Source: Thermotoga sp. SG1
Lineage (GTDB): Bacteria > Thermotogota > Thermotogae > Thermotogales > Thermotogaceae
Direction: 5' to 3'
Assembly: GCF_002865985.1 (NCBI RefSeq)
Contig: NZ_LNDD01000001.1
Span: 186,001-250,000 of the forward strand
DNA length: 64,000 bases
The position numbers and the translations under genes are program-made. Positions 8,740 to 16,810 of this stretch are shown here, one piece after another. How positions within the stretch are numbered: the first letter of the stretch is position 1; the number at the start of each line of letters is the position of its first letter. Below the pieces are notes generated by a model that was not told where the DNA came from, did not search any database, and saw only the letters and a program-made list of their open reading frames with translations.

Positions 8740-9026
8740 CGATGAATCCCGGGAACTTTTATGTGATCATCTTTTTCATCAGGGAAGTTTTTCTTTATGA
8801 GATCTCTATCTTCGAAAAATCTGGGTTCACCCGTTCTGAGTACGACAACATCTTCGACTGGTGTGTACATCGGTTCGACACCTTCAACGTCCACTTCACT
8901 CAAAAGCTCCACATAATCAAGTATTTCTTGAAAATCTTTCATGAGACTTTCTCTTTGCTCTTCCGAAAGCTCGAGCCTTGCCAGGTTTTCAAGATGAAGG
9001 ACCAGGTCTTTTGTAACCTTTATCAT
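8736..9026 (-). CDS. gatC: Asp-tRNA(Asn)/Glu-tRNA(Gln) amidotransferase subunit C
   Basis: A 96-residue GatC, the small subunit that ties GatA and GatB together in the GatCAB amidotransferase, which makes Gln-tRNA(Gln) and/or Asn-tRNA(Asn) from misacylated tRNAs. The sequence shows the family pattern: LARLELSEEQ near residue 15, then ILDYVELLSEVD and VEPMYTPVED. The end [10 protein letters not shown] is also typical. The ATG at 9026 has AGGAGGT upstream and is preferred over an earlier in-frame start. It overlaps the end of csrA by 38 nt. gatA and gatB are not in the window, so the subunits are encoded at separate sites. Confidence 0.93.
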   Translation of the reverse strand: MIKVTKDLVLHLENLARLELSEEQRESLMKDFQEILDYVELLSEVDVEGVEPMYTPVEDVVVLRTGEPRFFEDRDLIKKNFPDEKDDHIKVPGIHR

Positions 9027-9240
9027 TCTTCCAAACCTCCTTGAGATCGTCCTTTGAAACACTGGCCGCTTTTATGTTCTCGTTTTTGAGCTCTTCATAG
9101 AGCTCTTCTCTCAAAATTTTCACATGCTTTGGGGCCTCTATTCCGATTTTAACAGAATTTCCTTCGATTTTCAGAACGGTTATCACTATATCATTGCCAA
9201 CCACGATCTTTTCTCCAACTTTTCTCGTGAGAACCAGCAT
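8989..9240 (-). CDS. csrA: Translational regulator CsrA
   Basis: An 83-residue CsrA, a small dimeric RNA-binding protein that blocks ribosome access at GGA motifs. The canonical beginning MLVLTRKVGEKIVVGNDI is complete, and the core GIEAPKHVKILREELYEEL follows, with the RNA-binding Arg near residue 44. The C terminus is about 20 residues longer than in E. coli. The ATG at 9240 starts just after the dprA stop; a longer form starting at 9285 would lie inside dprA and is unlikely. In many bacteria CsrA controls flagellin synthesis with FliW; no fliW is in this window. Confidence 0.95.
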   Translation of the reverse strand: MLVLTRKVGEKIVVGNDIVITVLKIEGNSVKIGIEAPKHVKILREELYEELKNENIKAASVSKDDLKEVWKNDKGYKRPGPSS

Positions 9241-9244
9241 ACTA

Positions 9245-10258
9245 TCACCCCAGTGTTCTGTAGGTACCACCGGTAAACTCCACAAGCCCCATAAGTTCCA
9301 GTTCAGAAATCACTCTGAGAACCTCCGACACATCCCATTTCAGTTCTTCTATCAGCTCATCCACGGACTTTGGAGAAACCTTCAAAGATTCGAAAACCAT
9401 CTTTTGCGCCGGATCGAGTGAAAGATCCTTTTTTGAGGCAATTCCAAAGTAAAGTCTCAGGTCTTCTTCGTCTGTGAGAGGATACGCTCCAGACTTGACA
9501 AGATAGTTCGTTCCTTCACTCGTACTCCTGTCTATATCACCGGGGACCGCGAACACATCTCTTCCATTTTCCACAGCAAACTTTGCTGTTATTAGCGCAC
9601 CACTCCTCACAGGAGCCTCCGTGACGATGATCGCTTTGGAAAGCCCTGCTATGATACGATTTCGCGCCGGGAAATGATACTTTTGAGGTCTTATCCCCAT
9701 CGGATACTCACTAACAACACACCCACTCTCCAATATCCTGATGAACAAATCCTTGTTCGACTTCGGATAGATCACATCCACTCCTGTGCCGAGTACCGCA
9801 ACAGTTTTTCCCCCTCTTTCCAGAGCCTCTCTGTGAGCAACAGAATCTATTCCAAGAGCCATCCCAGAAACGATCACAAAACGCTCACACAAAAGTCCCA
9901 CAAAACGCCTTGTTACACTGATTCCGTAACCCGTTGGTTTTCTTGTTCCCACAACTCCTACACAGCTCTTTCTGAGAAGACTGTCATCTCCCCGAACGAA
10001 GAGAACGACAGGTGGAAACTTGCTTTTTCTCAGAGACTCAGGATAAGAATCATCCCAGAAAGAGATGAGTCTCACATCGTATTTTTCTATGAGAAATTTC
10101 TGTCTTTCAAATTCTTCCTCATTGCATCTTTCCCGGAACTTTTGTGCCTTTTTTGGATCGGAGTGCTCTAAAAAGGCCTTCAGCTCAAGATGGGGTTCCA
10201 GTTCTGAAAATCTGTATCCTCCATGGTAAACGAGTAACGCTATCTCAAGGGGCGTCAT
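9245..10258 (-). CDS. dprA: DNA processing protein DprA (Smf)
   Basis: A 337-residue DprA. The protein protects incoming single-stranded DNA and loads RecA during natural transformation. The central Rossmann-like domain is recognisable from VGTRKPTGYG near residue 100, SGMALGIDSVAHREAL near 132, VLGTGVDVIYPKSN near 155 and FPARNRIIAGLS near 195. A C-terminal winged-helix region (about 275-337) is typical of longer DprA proteins. It overlaps the rnfB stop by 14 nt and is followed at once by csrA. Thermotoga species are reported to take up DNA naturally, which fits, but no other competence genes are certain here. Confidence 0.94.
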   Translation of the reverse strand: MTPLEIALLVYHGGYRFSELEPHLELKAFLEHSDPKKAQKFRERCNEEEFERQKFLIEKYDVRLISFWDDSYPESLRKSKFPPVVLFVRGDDSLLRKSCVGVVGTRKPTGYGISVTRRFVGLLCERFVIVSGMALGIDSVAHREALERGGKTVAVLGTGVDVIYPKSNKDLFIRILESGCVVSEYPMGIRPQKYHFPARNRIIAGLSKAIIVTEAPVRSGALITAKFAVENGRDVFAVPGDIDRSTSEGTNYLVKSGAYPLTDEEDLRLYFGIASKKDLSLDPAQKMVFESLKVSPKSVDELIEELKWDVSEVLRVISELELMGLVEFTGGTYRTLG

Positions 10259-10538
10259 TTCTGTGCTCCTCGAGTATCTTCTTTATCTTTTCCTCCACAC
10301 CCTGTGGTCTTCCGGGAAGACATCTGTTGGTTTCTGCTTGCCCTTTCACTATCGCCTTCGCATAGGCTTCACAGCCGGCAAATCCACAAGCACCACAGTT
10401 TATACCGGGAAGAACCTCCACTATCATCTTCACTCTAGGATCTTCTTCCACCTTGAACTTTTGAGCAGAATAAGCAAGAAAAACGCCGAATCCAAATCCC
10501 AGAATAGCGAGAAGAAGTGTAGAGTAAAGAACAACCAA
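10245..10538 (-). CDS. rnfB: Rnf complex subunit B, short form with one Fe-S domain
   Basis: A 97-residue protein: one N-terminal membrane helix (about 3-25) and a four-cysteine [4Fe-4S] domain, Cys48, Cys51, Cys56 and Cys73 in the RnfB pattern NCGACGFAGC. Usual RnfB proteins continue with two or more ferredoxin-type clusters and exceed 180 residues. Here the stop comes about 24 residues after the last cysteine. The open frame begins with GTG at 10547, but that GTG is part of the AGGAGGTG ribosome site, so TTG at 10538 is preferred. As the last gene of rnfCDGEAB it should complete the ion-pumping ferredoxin:NAD oxidoreductase. The electron entry route must differ from long-RnfB complexes. Confidence 0.85.
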   Translation of the reverse strand: MVVLYSTLLLAILGFGFGVFLAYSAQKFKVEEDPRVKMIVEVLPGINCGACGFAGCEAYAKAIVKGQAETNRCLPGRPQGVEEKIKKILEEHRNDAP

Positions 10539-10551
10539 CTCCGTCACCTCC

Positions 10552-11127
10552 TCATAGTTTCACCATACCCTGGAAACCCATGAACGCCAGAGAAAGAAGA
10601 CCAGCGGTGATCAGAGCGATGGCGGTTCCTTTGAAGGATTCTGGAAGATCGTAGAGATCGAGTTTTTCCCTTATACCAGCAAAAATCACCAGTGCAAGAG
10701 CAAATCCCAAACCCGACCCAAGAGCATGAAAGACAGCCTCAACAAAGGTCAACTTCATGAGACTATTCAGAAGTACCATTCCAAGAATCGCGCAGTTCGT
10801 TGTGATGAGAGGAAGAAATATTCCAAGGGCTTCGTACAGATCGGAACTCGATTTTTTCAGGAAGAGTTCAACGAATTGAACGAATGAGGCAATAACCAAA
10901 ATGAAAACGATCGTTCTCAAAAATTCGAGTCCAGTGGAGATGAGGAGTCTATCTAAAAACCAACTGATCGCAGCAGAAATCGTCATGACGAAGGTAACGG
11001 CGATACCCATTCCGGTTGCCGTTTCCAGTCTTTTGGAGACCCCAAGAAAGGGACATATCCCCAGGAACCTGGCGAGAACGAAGTTGTTTACAAAAATGGC
11101 AGAGAAGAAAAGCAAAAAGACCTTCAT
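10552..11127 (-). CDS. rnfA: Rnf complex subunit A
   Basis: A 191-residue integral membrane subunit with six predicted helices, of the RnfA/NqrE family. Diagnostic segments are NNFVLARFLGICPFLGVS near residue 14 and LITTNCAILGMVL near 107. Each contains a conserved cysteine (Cys25 and about Cys111); in related complexes a membrane [2Fe-2S] cluster bridges these RnfA and RnfE cysteines. RnfA and RnfE are homologous, inserted in opposite orientations. The start overlaps the rnfE stop in ATGA, so the two should be made in equal amounts. Confidence 0.95.
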   Translation of the reverse strand: MKVFLLFFSAIFVNNFVLARFLGICPFLGVSKRLETATGMGIAVTFVMTISAAISWFLDRLLISTGLEFLRTIVFILVIASFVQFVELFLKKSSSDLYEALGIFLPLITTNCAILGMVLLNSLMKLTFVEAVFHALGSGLGFALALVIFAGIREKLDLYDLPESFKGTAIALITAGLLSLAFMGFQGMVKL

Positions 11128-11726
11128 TTCGTTTCACCTCTCTTCTTCATTCTCATACCAACGTAAGTGAAAAGAGCCGAAAGAAGTCCTAGTGTTATAT
11201 AAGCGCCAGGCGGAAGTATTTCCAGAAAGATTTTAACTTTCCAGATTTCGTATCCAAAGATCGTTCCGTTTCCAAAGAACTCCCTTACACTGCCGAGCAA
11301 AACAAGAGAACCCGTAAAGCCAAGTCCCATCCCCAGACCATCGAGGAAAGAATCGAAAACTCCGTGTTTAGAAGCAAAAGTTTCTGCCCTTCCCATGATT
11401 ATACAGTTGACGACGATGAGTGGAATGAAAAGACCAAGTGTCTTCCACAGTTCGTAAGTGAATCCGTGCATGAGAAGATCTATCATGGTGACAAAAGATG
11501 CTATGACAACGATGAATATGGGAATTCTGATCTTTTCAGGAACGAGTTTTCTTATGAGAGAAATGACCACGTTTGACATGGTGAGAACCGCCGTGGTGGC
11601 AAGACCCATTCCCAGACCGTTGATCGCACTCGTGGTGACAGCAAGGGTGGGGCACATCCCAAGGACCTGAACATACGTTGGATTTTCCTTTATGAAACCC
11701 TTTGTGAACTCCTTGATACGGCTCAT
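11124..11726 (-). CDS. rnfE: Rnf complex subunit E
   Basis: A 200-residue membrane protein of the RnfE/NqrD family. Family hallmarks are VLGMCPTLAVTTSAINGLGMG near residue 21, with the conserved cysteine, and IPLIVVNCIIMGRAE near 99. It pairs with RnfA in the ion-translocating core. It begins in the ATGA overlap with rnfG and ends in the overlap with rnfA. The gene order C-D-G-E-A-B matches Rnf clusters of Clostridium and Thermotoga, which use Na+ or H+ as coupling ion. Nothing in this subunit alone decides which. Confidence 0.95.
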   Translation of the reverse strand: MSRIKEFTKGFIKENPTYVQVLGMCPTLAVTTSAINGLGMGLATTAVLTMSNVVISLIRKLVPEKIRIPIFIVVIASFVTMIDLLMHGFTYELWKTLGLFIPLIVVNCIIMGRAETFASKHGVFDSFLDGLGMGLGFTGSLVLLGSVREFFGNGTIFGYEIWKVKIFLEILPPGAYITLGLLSALFTYVGMRMKKRGETK

Positions 11727-12400
11727 TTCAACACCTCCTCGGTCAGGTACCTGTACATGAGGTTCAGAGCTGTTACAACCGCTCTGGGTGTGATGGTTGC
11801 ACCCGTCATAACATCGCTCACCTTCACAATTCCTTTCTGTTTCAACTCATCGGGAGTACCTTTTGGAAGACCTGCATCTTTGTCCACCTTCAGTCCATCC
11901 TTCAAACCCTCCGATGGGATGGGAAAGAATCTCTTCTGAATATCTTCCTCTCCTATCTTTGCCCCAAGGCCAGGTGTTTCTTGAGAGTAGTCGATCACCC
12001 TCACGGAGTTGAGCATCAAACCATTTTTCGTTTCAAGAAAGCAGGCCACCACGGTTACGTTCCCTCCAAAACCCGGCGCGTAACCTGACAGAACATATGC
12101 GCTCTTCCCATCTTTTGTTTTGAACTTGTAGATTGGACCCAGTACAGCACCTTCTTTGTATTCCTTCAAAGTGATCGTGTCTATTCCTGTTTTTTTAACC
12201 ACTTCCTCGATCATTTCTTCATCCACCAAATAGTCTCCTGTAAAAGGATCTTTCAGAACGAATTTGATGGCTACCAATTTCGCTGCGTTGTCTGCCTCCT
12301 GGATTTTTCCTTTCACTCCTACGTACACAAAACCAAGAAAGAGTCCCGATATCGCTGTAAAGATCATTAGAATCAGACCAGTTTTGATGATGTCTTTCAT
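11723..12400 (-). CDS. rnfG: Rnf complex subunit G (covalent flavin subunit)
   Basis: A 225-residue RnfG: one N-terminal membrane helix (about 8-28), then an extracytoplasmic FMN-binding domain. The flavinylation motif is visible as DVMTGATIT near residues 196-204, where Thr202 should carry FMN through a phosphoester bond. Other domain features are LSGYAPGFGGNVTV near 104 and the conserved ETPGLGAKI near 141. Flavin attachment needs an ApbE-type transferase, which is not encoded in this window. The gene overlaps rnfD and rnfE by 4 nt each. Confidence 0.95.
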   Translation of the reverse strand: MKDIIKTGLILMIFTAISGLFLGFVYVGVKGKIQEADNAAKLVAIKFVLKDPFTGDYLVDEEMIEEVVKKTGIDTITLKEYKEGAVLGPIYKFKTKDGKSAYVLSGYAPGFGGNVTVVACFLETKNGLMLNSVRVIDYSQETPGLGAKIGEEDIQKRFFPIPSEGLKDGLKVDKDAGLPKGTPDELKQKGIVKVSDVMTGATITPRAVVTALNLMYRYLTEEVLK

Positions 12401-13353
12401 TCTTTCACCTCGCCGAAGATACGTGGTCTGGTGTACCTATCTATCAGAGGAACCAGTGCGTTCATAAAGAGAATCGAAAATGAAACACCCTCTGGATATG
12501 CTCCAAAGAGCCTTATCGCCATGGTGAGAACACCGCATCCCACACCGAAGATCAACTGACCCTTTGCGGTGATCGGGCTCGTCACCATGTCGGTGGCCAT
12601 GAAGAGAGCACCGAGCATGAGACCACCGCTGAGGAGATGAAAGAGAGGATCTCCAAATCTCGGGTTCACCAGATAGGCTATGGAAGAAAACAGAAAAACA
12701 GTTCCTATGTAAGAAATGGGTATGAAGATCTTCACCCTCTTTCTCAGAAGAAGATAGAGAAATCCCACAAGGAGAAGAAGTGCACTCGTTTCACCAAGAG
12801 ATCCCCCCACATTCCCTATGAACAGATCCCAGTAGGAGATAATCACACCGTGTTCCTTGAAGAGGGCAAGAGGAGTGGCCGCTGTCATCACGTCTGCTGG
12901 GGATTTCAAGAATCCCGCACCGGGTACAACCCACGTGGTCATGTAGGTGGGGAAAGAAATAAGAAGGAAGGCCCTGCCGACAAGCGCCGGATTGAATACG
13001 TTCTGTCCAAGACCTCCAAACGCGTGCTTTCCCAATCCCAGTGCGAAGACGAGTCCCACCAGAAAGGCCCAGAAGGGAAGCCTTGTGCTCACGTTCATCG
13101 CAAGAAGCAACCCGGTCACGGCTCCGCTTCCATCAGGAACAAAATCTTTTATACCCCTCAGGTATCTCATGACGAATATGTCGAAAAGTTCCCCAAGCAA
13201 CGCCCCTGAAACGCAAAGAAGCAATGCGTACCACCCGAAAAAATAGGCCGCTCCGGCAACAGCAGGAGAGAGGGCGATGAGAACGTCTATCATGACCTTT
13301 CTCACATCGTCATTTTCCCGAAGATGGGGTGCGTAAGCGCTCGTCAACTTCAT
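12397..13353 (-). CDS. rnfD: Rnf complex subunit D (membrane flavin subunit)
   Basis: A 318-residue membrane protein of the RnfD/NqrB family with about nine helices. The motif DGSGAVTGLLLAM near residue 74 and GGLGQNVFNPALVGRAFLL near 113 are characteristic. The likely covalent FMN site is Thr160 in DVMTAATPL, equivalent to the SGAT-type site known in other RnfD proteins. RnfD and RnfG carry electrons across the membrane while ions are moved. It overlaps rnfC and rnfG by 4 nt. Confidence 0.94.
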   Translation of the reverse strand: MKLTSAYAPHLRENDDVRKVMIDVLIALSPAVAGAAYFFGWYALLLCVSGALLGELFDIFVMRYLRGIKDFVPDGSGAVTGLLLAMNVSTRLPFWAFLVGLVFALGLGKHAFGGLGQNVFNPALVGRAFLLISFPTYMTTWVVPGAGFLKSPADVMTAATPLALFKEHGVIISYWDLFIGNVGGSLGETSALLLLVGFLYLLLRKRVKIFIPISYIGTVFLFSSIAYLVNPRFGDPLFHLLSGGLMLGALFMATDMVTSPITAKGQLIFGVGCGVLTMAIRLFGAYPEGVSFSILFMNALVPLIDRYTRPRIFGEVKE

Positions 13354-14657
13354 TTTCTACCCCTCCTTGTGGCCCGATAGACGGTTTTGGCAAGTTTTAT
13401 GTATCTCACGTGCTCTATCTTGGACGGACAGGTGTACGTGCAGGATCCACACTCTATACAGTCCATGAGACCGTTTTCCACTGCCTCATCGTATCTTCTC
13501 TTCGTGGAAAGAAGATAAAGCAGATAGGGCTGAAGATTCATCGGACACACCTGAACACACTCACTACATCTTATACAGGGTTTCTGAGGTTGGGGTTTTT
13601 TTGGAAGAAAGGCCGTTATTCCGGAGGTTCCCTTCATAACGGGAGTGTCAAGGCTTGTTATAGAAATTCCCATCATGGGACCACCCAGAATGACCCGTTC
13701 CGTGTATTCATCGATCCCACCGCAGTACTCGAGTACGTCTTTTACGGGTGTTCCGATTCTGACAATGAGATTTTTCGGATCTCTGACAGCGTCACCGCTG
13801 ACCGTCATGCCTCTTTCTACAAGGGGTTTTCCATCAACGACCGCTTCTTTCACAGCAACACAGGTTCCAACGTTTTGAACGACTACCCCGACGTCCATAG
13901 GAAGACCGCCTCTTGGGACCTTCCTTCCTGTGATGGCGTATATGAGCTGCTTTTCTGCTCCCTGAGGGTACTTTGTCTTGAGAAGTGCCACATCAACGGG
14001 ATGTCCTTTGAAGACCTTCTTCAAGTGATTGTAGGCATCCATCTTGTTGCTTTCCACTCCGACCACTGCCTTCTGAACTCCCAGCACTTTCATCATGATC
14101 AAAATTCCCTGGAGTATGTCTTCTGCCTTCTCCAACATCAGTCTGTGATCTATTGTGAGGACGGGTTCACATTCTGCACCGTTGATGATCAGGGTGTCTA
14201 TCTTCTTCTCAGGAGGTGGTGAGAGTTTCACGTGGGTGGGAAACATGGCTCCACCGAGTCCAACTATTCCCGCCTTCTTGATAACGTCCAGTATCTCCTC
14301 TTCCGACATGCGTTCGAAATCACCTGTTTCCAGCCCCACCCATTCGTCATCGGAGGTTCTTTCGATCACGACGGCTTCAACGGGTTTTCCAGCGACTGGA
14401 TGAAGGATCTTTTTTATCTCGATCACCTTTCCCGTCACAGGAGAGTGAAGGTAAGCCGAGATGAAACCATCTGGCTCTCCAATGATCTGTCCCGTTTTCA
14501 CCTCATCACCGGGTGAAACTAGTGCTTTGGAGGGACTTCCGGCATGGTTCAACAGAAAAACGTAGACTTTCTGAGGAAGTGGCATCTTTTCGATTGGTTT
14601 TTCCTTTGTCCAATCTTTCAACTGTGGAGGATGTACTCCTCCTTTGAAAGTGAGCAC
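13350..14657 (-). CDS. rnfC: Rnf complex subunit C (NADH-binding, two [4Fe-4S])
   Basis: A 435-residue peripheral subunit that exchanges electrons with NAD(H). The FMN/NADH-binding SLBB region contains KAGIVGLGGAMFPTHVK, and two ferredoxin-type clusters follow: Cys361/364/367/371 and Cys400/403/406/410. I chose GTG at 14657 because GGAGGTG lies about 5 nt upstream; an in-frame ATG 43 codons earlier lies inside the radical-SAM gene. At this length it is a compact RnfC without the long alanine-rich tail seen in proteobacteria. It is the first gene of rnfCDGEAB and follows the radical-SAM gene by 4 nt, so the real operon start is further upstream. Confidence 0.94.
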   Translation of the reverse strand: MLTFKGGVHPPQLKDWTKEKPIEKMPLPQKVYVFLLNHAGSPSKALVSPGDEVKTGQIIGEPDGFISAYLHSPVTGKVIEIKKILHPVAGKPVEAVVIERTSDDEWVGLETGDFERMSEEEILDVIKKAGIVGLGGAMFPTHVKLSPPPEKKIDTLIINGAECEPVLTIDHRLMLEKAEDILQGILIMMKVLGVQKAVVGVESNKMDAYNHLKKVFKGHPVDVALLKTKYPQGAEKQLIYAITGRKVPRGGLPMDVGVVVQNVGTCVAVKEAVVDGKPLVERGMTVSGDAVRDPKNLIVRIGTPVKDVLEYCGGIDEYTERVILGGPMMGISITSLDTPVMKGTSGITAFLPKKPQPQKPCIRCSECVQVCPMNLQPYLLYLLSTKRRYDEAVENGLMDCIECGSCTYTCPSKIEHVRYIKLAKTVYRATRRGRK

Positions 14658-14661
14658 GCTT

Positions 14662-15513
14662 TCACCTCCAGTGCACGTTGTAAACTGGTCCCTTTGGGCT
14701 TTCGTTGTAATAAGGGCGTGTACAATGTGGACAGCCTCTAGTTCTGAACGCCTCTTCTGGAACACCACCAAACCATCTGACGTCAATTATTCTATCATTT
14801 TGATCAAAAATGATATCCTTCGGTGTTATCAGATCCTTTTCCAAAAGATATATCGAAAGCTGGATCCTTCTGTAACGCTCCAGAGAAGGCTTTCCTTTCT
14901 TCTCCAGAGCGGTACCCTTTATGGGAGTGAAGGCAAAAAGAGAGAAGGTGATTTTTCTCTCCTTTGTCCAGAGGAAAAATTCGATGATATCTCTATCTCT
15001 CTCTCCCAGTCCCACTATAACGTGCGTTGTGATCTTCCCCGGGAACATTTCCGAGGCTTTCTCAAGGATGGAAAGATGTCTTTCGTAGTTTCCACCTCTG
15101 ATCTTCTCGAAGAGATCTTTTCTCGGAACGTCCACAGCGATTCCCACTCTATCGACTCCCAGTTCGAAGTACTCTGACACCTCTTCCAAACTGACTGGCC
15201 TTACACTCAGAGAGACAGGTATTGTGAACCTTGGAACGATAGAACGGAGAGCCTTCCTGTAACCTGGCTGGGAGATGACTTGAACACACACCCTTTTGAA
15301 ATGAACGTTCAGTTTGTCAAGAAGATCACTGGAGATCTCTTTCCAGACAACCCGGGAGAGGAAATGTGAAGGGGAAGTGGAAGACCTTGCTTGGGAACAG
15401 TATAGACAATTGTACACACACCTCTCACCGAGCATGAGGTATGCTGTGTCCATACCGAAGACAGTTTTCCCTTCCAACCTTTGAAGTGTTCCTACTGAGG
15501 CCCTCAGTATCAT
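14662..15513 (-). CDS. Radical SAM protein, biotin/lipoyl-synthase-like, function unknown
   Basis: A 283-residue radical-SAM enzyme. The cluster that cleaves S-adenosylmethionine is held by Cys32, Cys36 and Cys39 (RCVYNCLYC). A second cysteine pair near the C terminus lies in GCPHCTRPYYNESP (Cys261, Cys264) and may help bind an auxiliary cluster. This C-terminal signature resembles a group of BioB-like radical-SAM proteins, some of which I recall as parts of an alternative lipoyl synthase; I cannot confirm membership. A substrate lipoyl protein, GcvH, is encoded at 46202. It overlaps the pilin-like gene by 4 nt and precedes rnfC by 4 nt, but nothing shows a role in Rnf assembly. Confidence 0.75.
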   Translation of the reverse strand: MILRASVGTLQRLEGKTVFGMDTAYLMLGERCVYNCLYCSQARSSTSPSHFLSRVVWKEISSDLLDKLNVHFKRVCVQVISQPGYRKALRSIVPRFTIPVSLSVRPVSLEEVSEYFELGVDRVGIAVDVPRKDLFEKIRGGNYERHLSILEKASEMFPGKITTHVIVGLGERDRDIIEFFLWTKERKITFSLFAFTPIKGTALEKKGKPSLERYRRIQLSIYLLEKDLITPKDIIFDQNDRIIDVRWFGGVPEEAFRTRGCPHCTRPYYNESPKGPVYNVHWR

Positions 15514-15773
15514 TGCTCCACCTCGAACCTGTACACTCTTCCAGATTTTTTCAGATATATGAAGCCGTCCTTCACAGATACTTCGAAGCCGTTGTACGTT
15601 CCGGGAACAGTTTGACCCGCTTCGATCCTCATGAGAACACCGTTTGCCGTTCTTTTTGCGATCTCCCGTTCTCTGTACAACACAAACCTCTTCCTGGCCT
15701 GAACCGCAACTTCACAAACCATCAAAAAGGCCATCGTCACAATGAACAGGGCAAAGAGAGTTTCGAGAATCAA
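15510..15773 (-). CDS. Small pseudopilin-like protein lacking a visible leader, unknown function
   Basis: An 87-residue protein with one N-terminal hydrophobic helix (about 2-22), followed by basic residues and a small beta-rich domain (GTYNGFEVSVKDGFIYL). The helix resembles the start of type II secretion/type IV pseudopilins: codons GSLILETLFALF would place Glu at +5 after a Gly. The Gly and Ser codons, however, lie upstream of the only usable start, TTG at 15773. No ATG, GTG or TTG is in frame for about 190 nt before that. The gene begins just after the stop of the preceding gene and ends in the ATGA start of the radical-SAM gene. The frame is real from its packing; the exact start and pilin kinship are uncertain. 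Confidence 0.55.
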   Translation of the reverse strand: MILETLFALFIVTMAFLMVCEVAVQARKRFVLYREREIAKRTANGVLMRIEAGQTVPGTYNGFEVSVKDGFIYLKKSGRVYRFEVEQ

Positions 15774-15778
15774 CGAAC

Positions 15779-16807
15779 CTAACTGAACAGAAGATAAGAC
15801 AGGATCAGAAGTATCCCCATCACGAGCAAAGCCAGAACGAATGCCAGGAAGAAATCCGAACTCGTCACCGCCTGAACAGGTTGTGCGTACTTTCTTGAAG
15901 GCGGCTTTTTTTTCTCTTTTGATGCTTTCTTCCCTTCCAGTATTTCCCCGATTTTTTCCATCCATTCTTCATCGGAAGTCTTCACCCTGTTTTCACCGTA
16001 CTTTATCTTCAGGTTTGGCGACACTATGGCCTTTCCGTAGATGCCCTCGTCGAATTCAACTTTTAGAAGGTAAAAGTTGCCACTTTTCGTCTTTATGAGT
16101 TCTTTCGATATCAGCTTTCCTGGAAGACTCGCCACATTCTCTGTTCCAAACCTCTCTCTGAGAAAATTCTTGAATTTTTCAGAAATTTCGCCATTTCCAT
16201 AGTTGAGGATCACAAAATCCACCACGTCTTCAACGTCTATCTCCTTTATGGTGACACCGTTCAAGGGGTCGAGAACGGGAAAGATCTCGGGGAGGTTTTT
16301 GAGATCTTCCCTTTGGAGGACGCTGAACACCGCCTCCGTCGAAAGTTTTTCGAAGTGTTGCTTCACCGCCTCAAGAGATACTTCTTCGAAGTTCAATGGG
16401 GTGGCGACAATTTCCACCTCAGACTTTTCAGACCACTCCCTCAGGATATCGGAGATGAACACTCTCAAGGCTTCGTGATCACCATTTTCGGTGAGCCTGA
16501 ACAGCTCGCTTCCGATGAGACGGAGGTTCTGTCTTCTGGACTGTATCAACCAGAAGTCGAAGAACTCATCCGTCAGAGTAGAGCTCTCCGCAACATCCAC
16601 CAGTGCTTTCTCCTTTTTTATTCTGAAATCTTCGAGAAAATCCTCGAAACCTCCAGTAAGGTCGACAGAGTACTTCCTTGCGTATCGGCCAGGGACAACG
16701 AAGAAGTCGTATTCAGGAACCTGATTCAATTTTCCAAGAAAATAACCCTGGACGACTTCCGATGTCAGCTTTGAGGTTGCCCTGAACTTCACAAAATAGA
16801 GATCCAC
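15779..16807 (-). CDS. Tail-anchored membrane protein of unknown function
   Basis: A 342-residue protein I do not recognise. About 290 residues of mixed alpha/beta, strongly charged sequence are followed by a lysine-rich linker (about 288-305, EGKKASKEKKKPPSRK) and one C-terminal membrane helix (about 317-341). The main domain should therefore be cytoplasmic and anchored at its end. No enzyme motif, zinc site or repeat is visible. The start is GTG at 16807 with GGGAGGA 8 nt upstream. It follows glgC by 3 nt and leads directly into the pilin-like gene, so the two unknown membrane proteins may act together. Confidence 0.75.
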   Translation of the reverse strand: MDLYFVKFRATSKLTSEVVQGYFLGKLNQVPEYDFFVVPGRYARKYSVDLTGGFEDFLEDFRIKKEKALVDVAESSTLTDEFFDFWLIQSRRQNLRLIGSELFRLTENGDHEALRVFISDILREWSEKSEVEIVATPLNFEEVSLEAVKQHFEKLSTEAVFSVLQREDLKNLPEIFPVLDPLNGVTIKEIDVEDVVDFVILNYGNGEISEKFKNFLRERFGTENVASLPGKLISKELIKTKSGNFYLLKVEFDEGIYGKAIVSPNLKIKYGENRVKTSDEEWMEKIGEILEGKKASKEKKKPPSRKYAQPVQAVTSSDFFLAFVLALLVMGILLILSYLLFS

Positions 16808-16810
16808 CCA

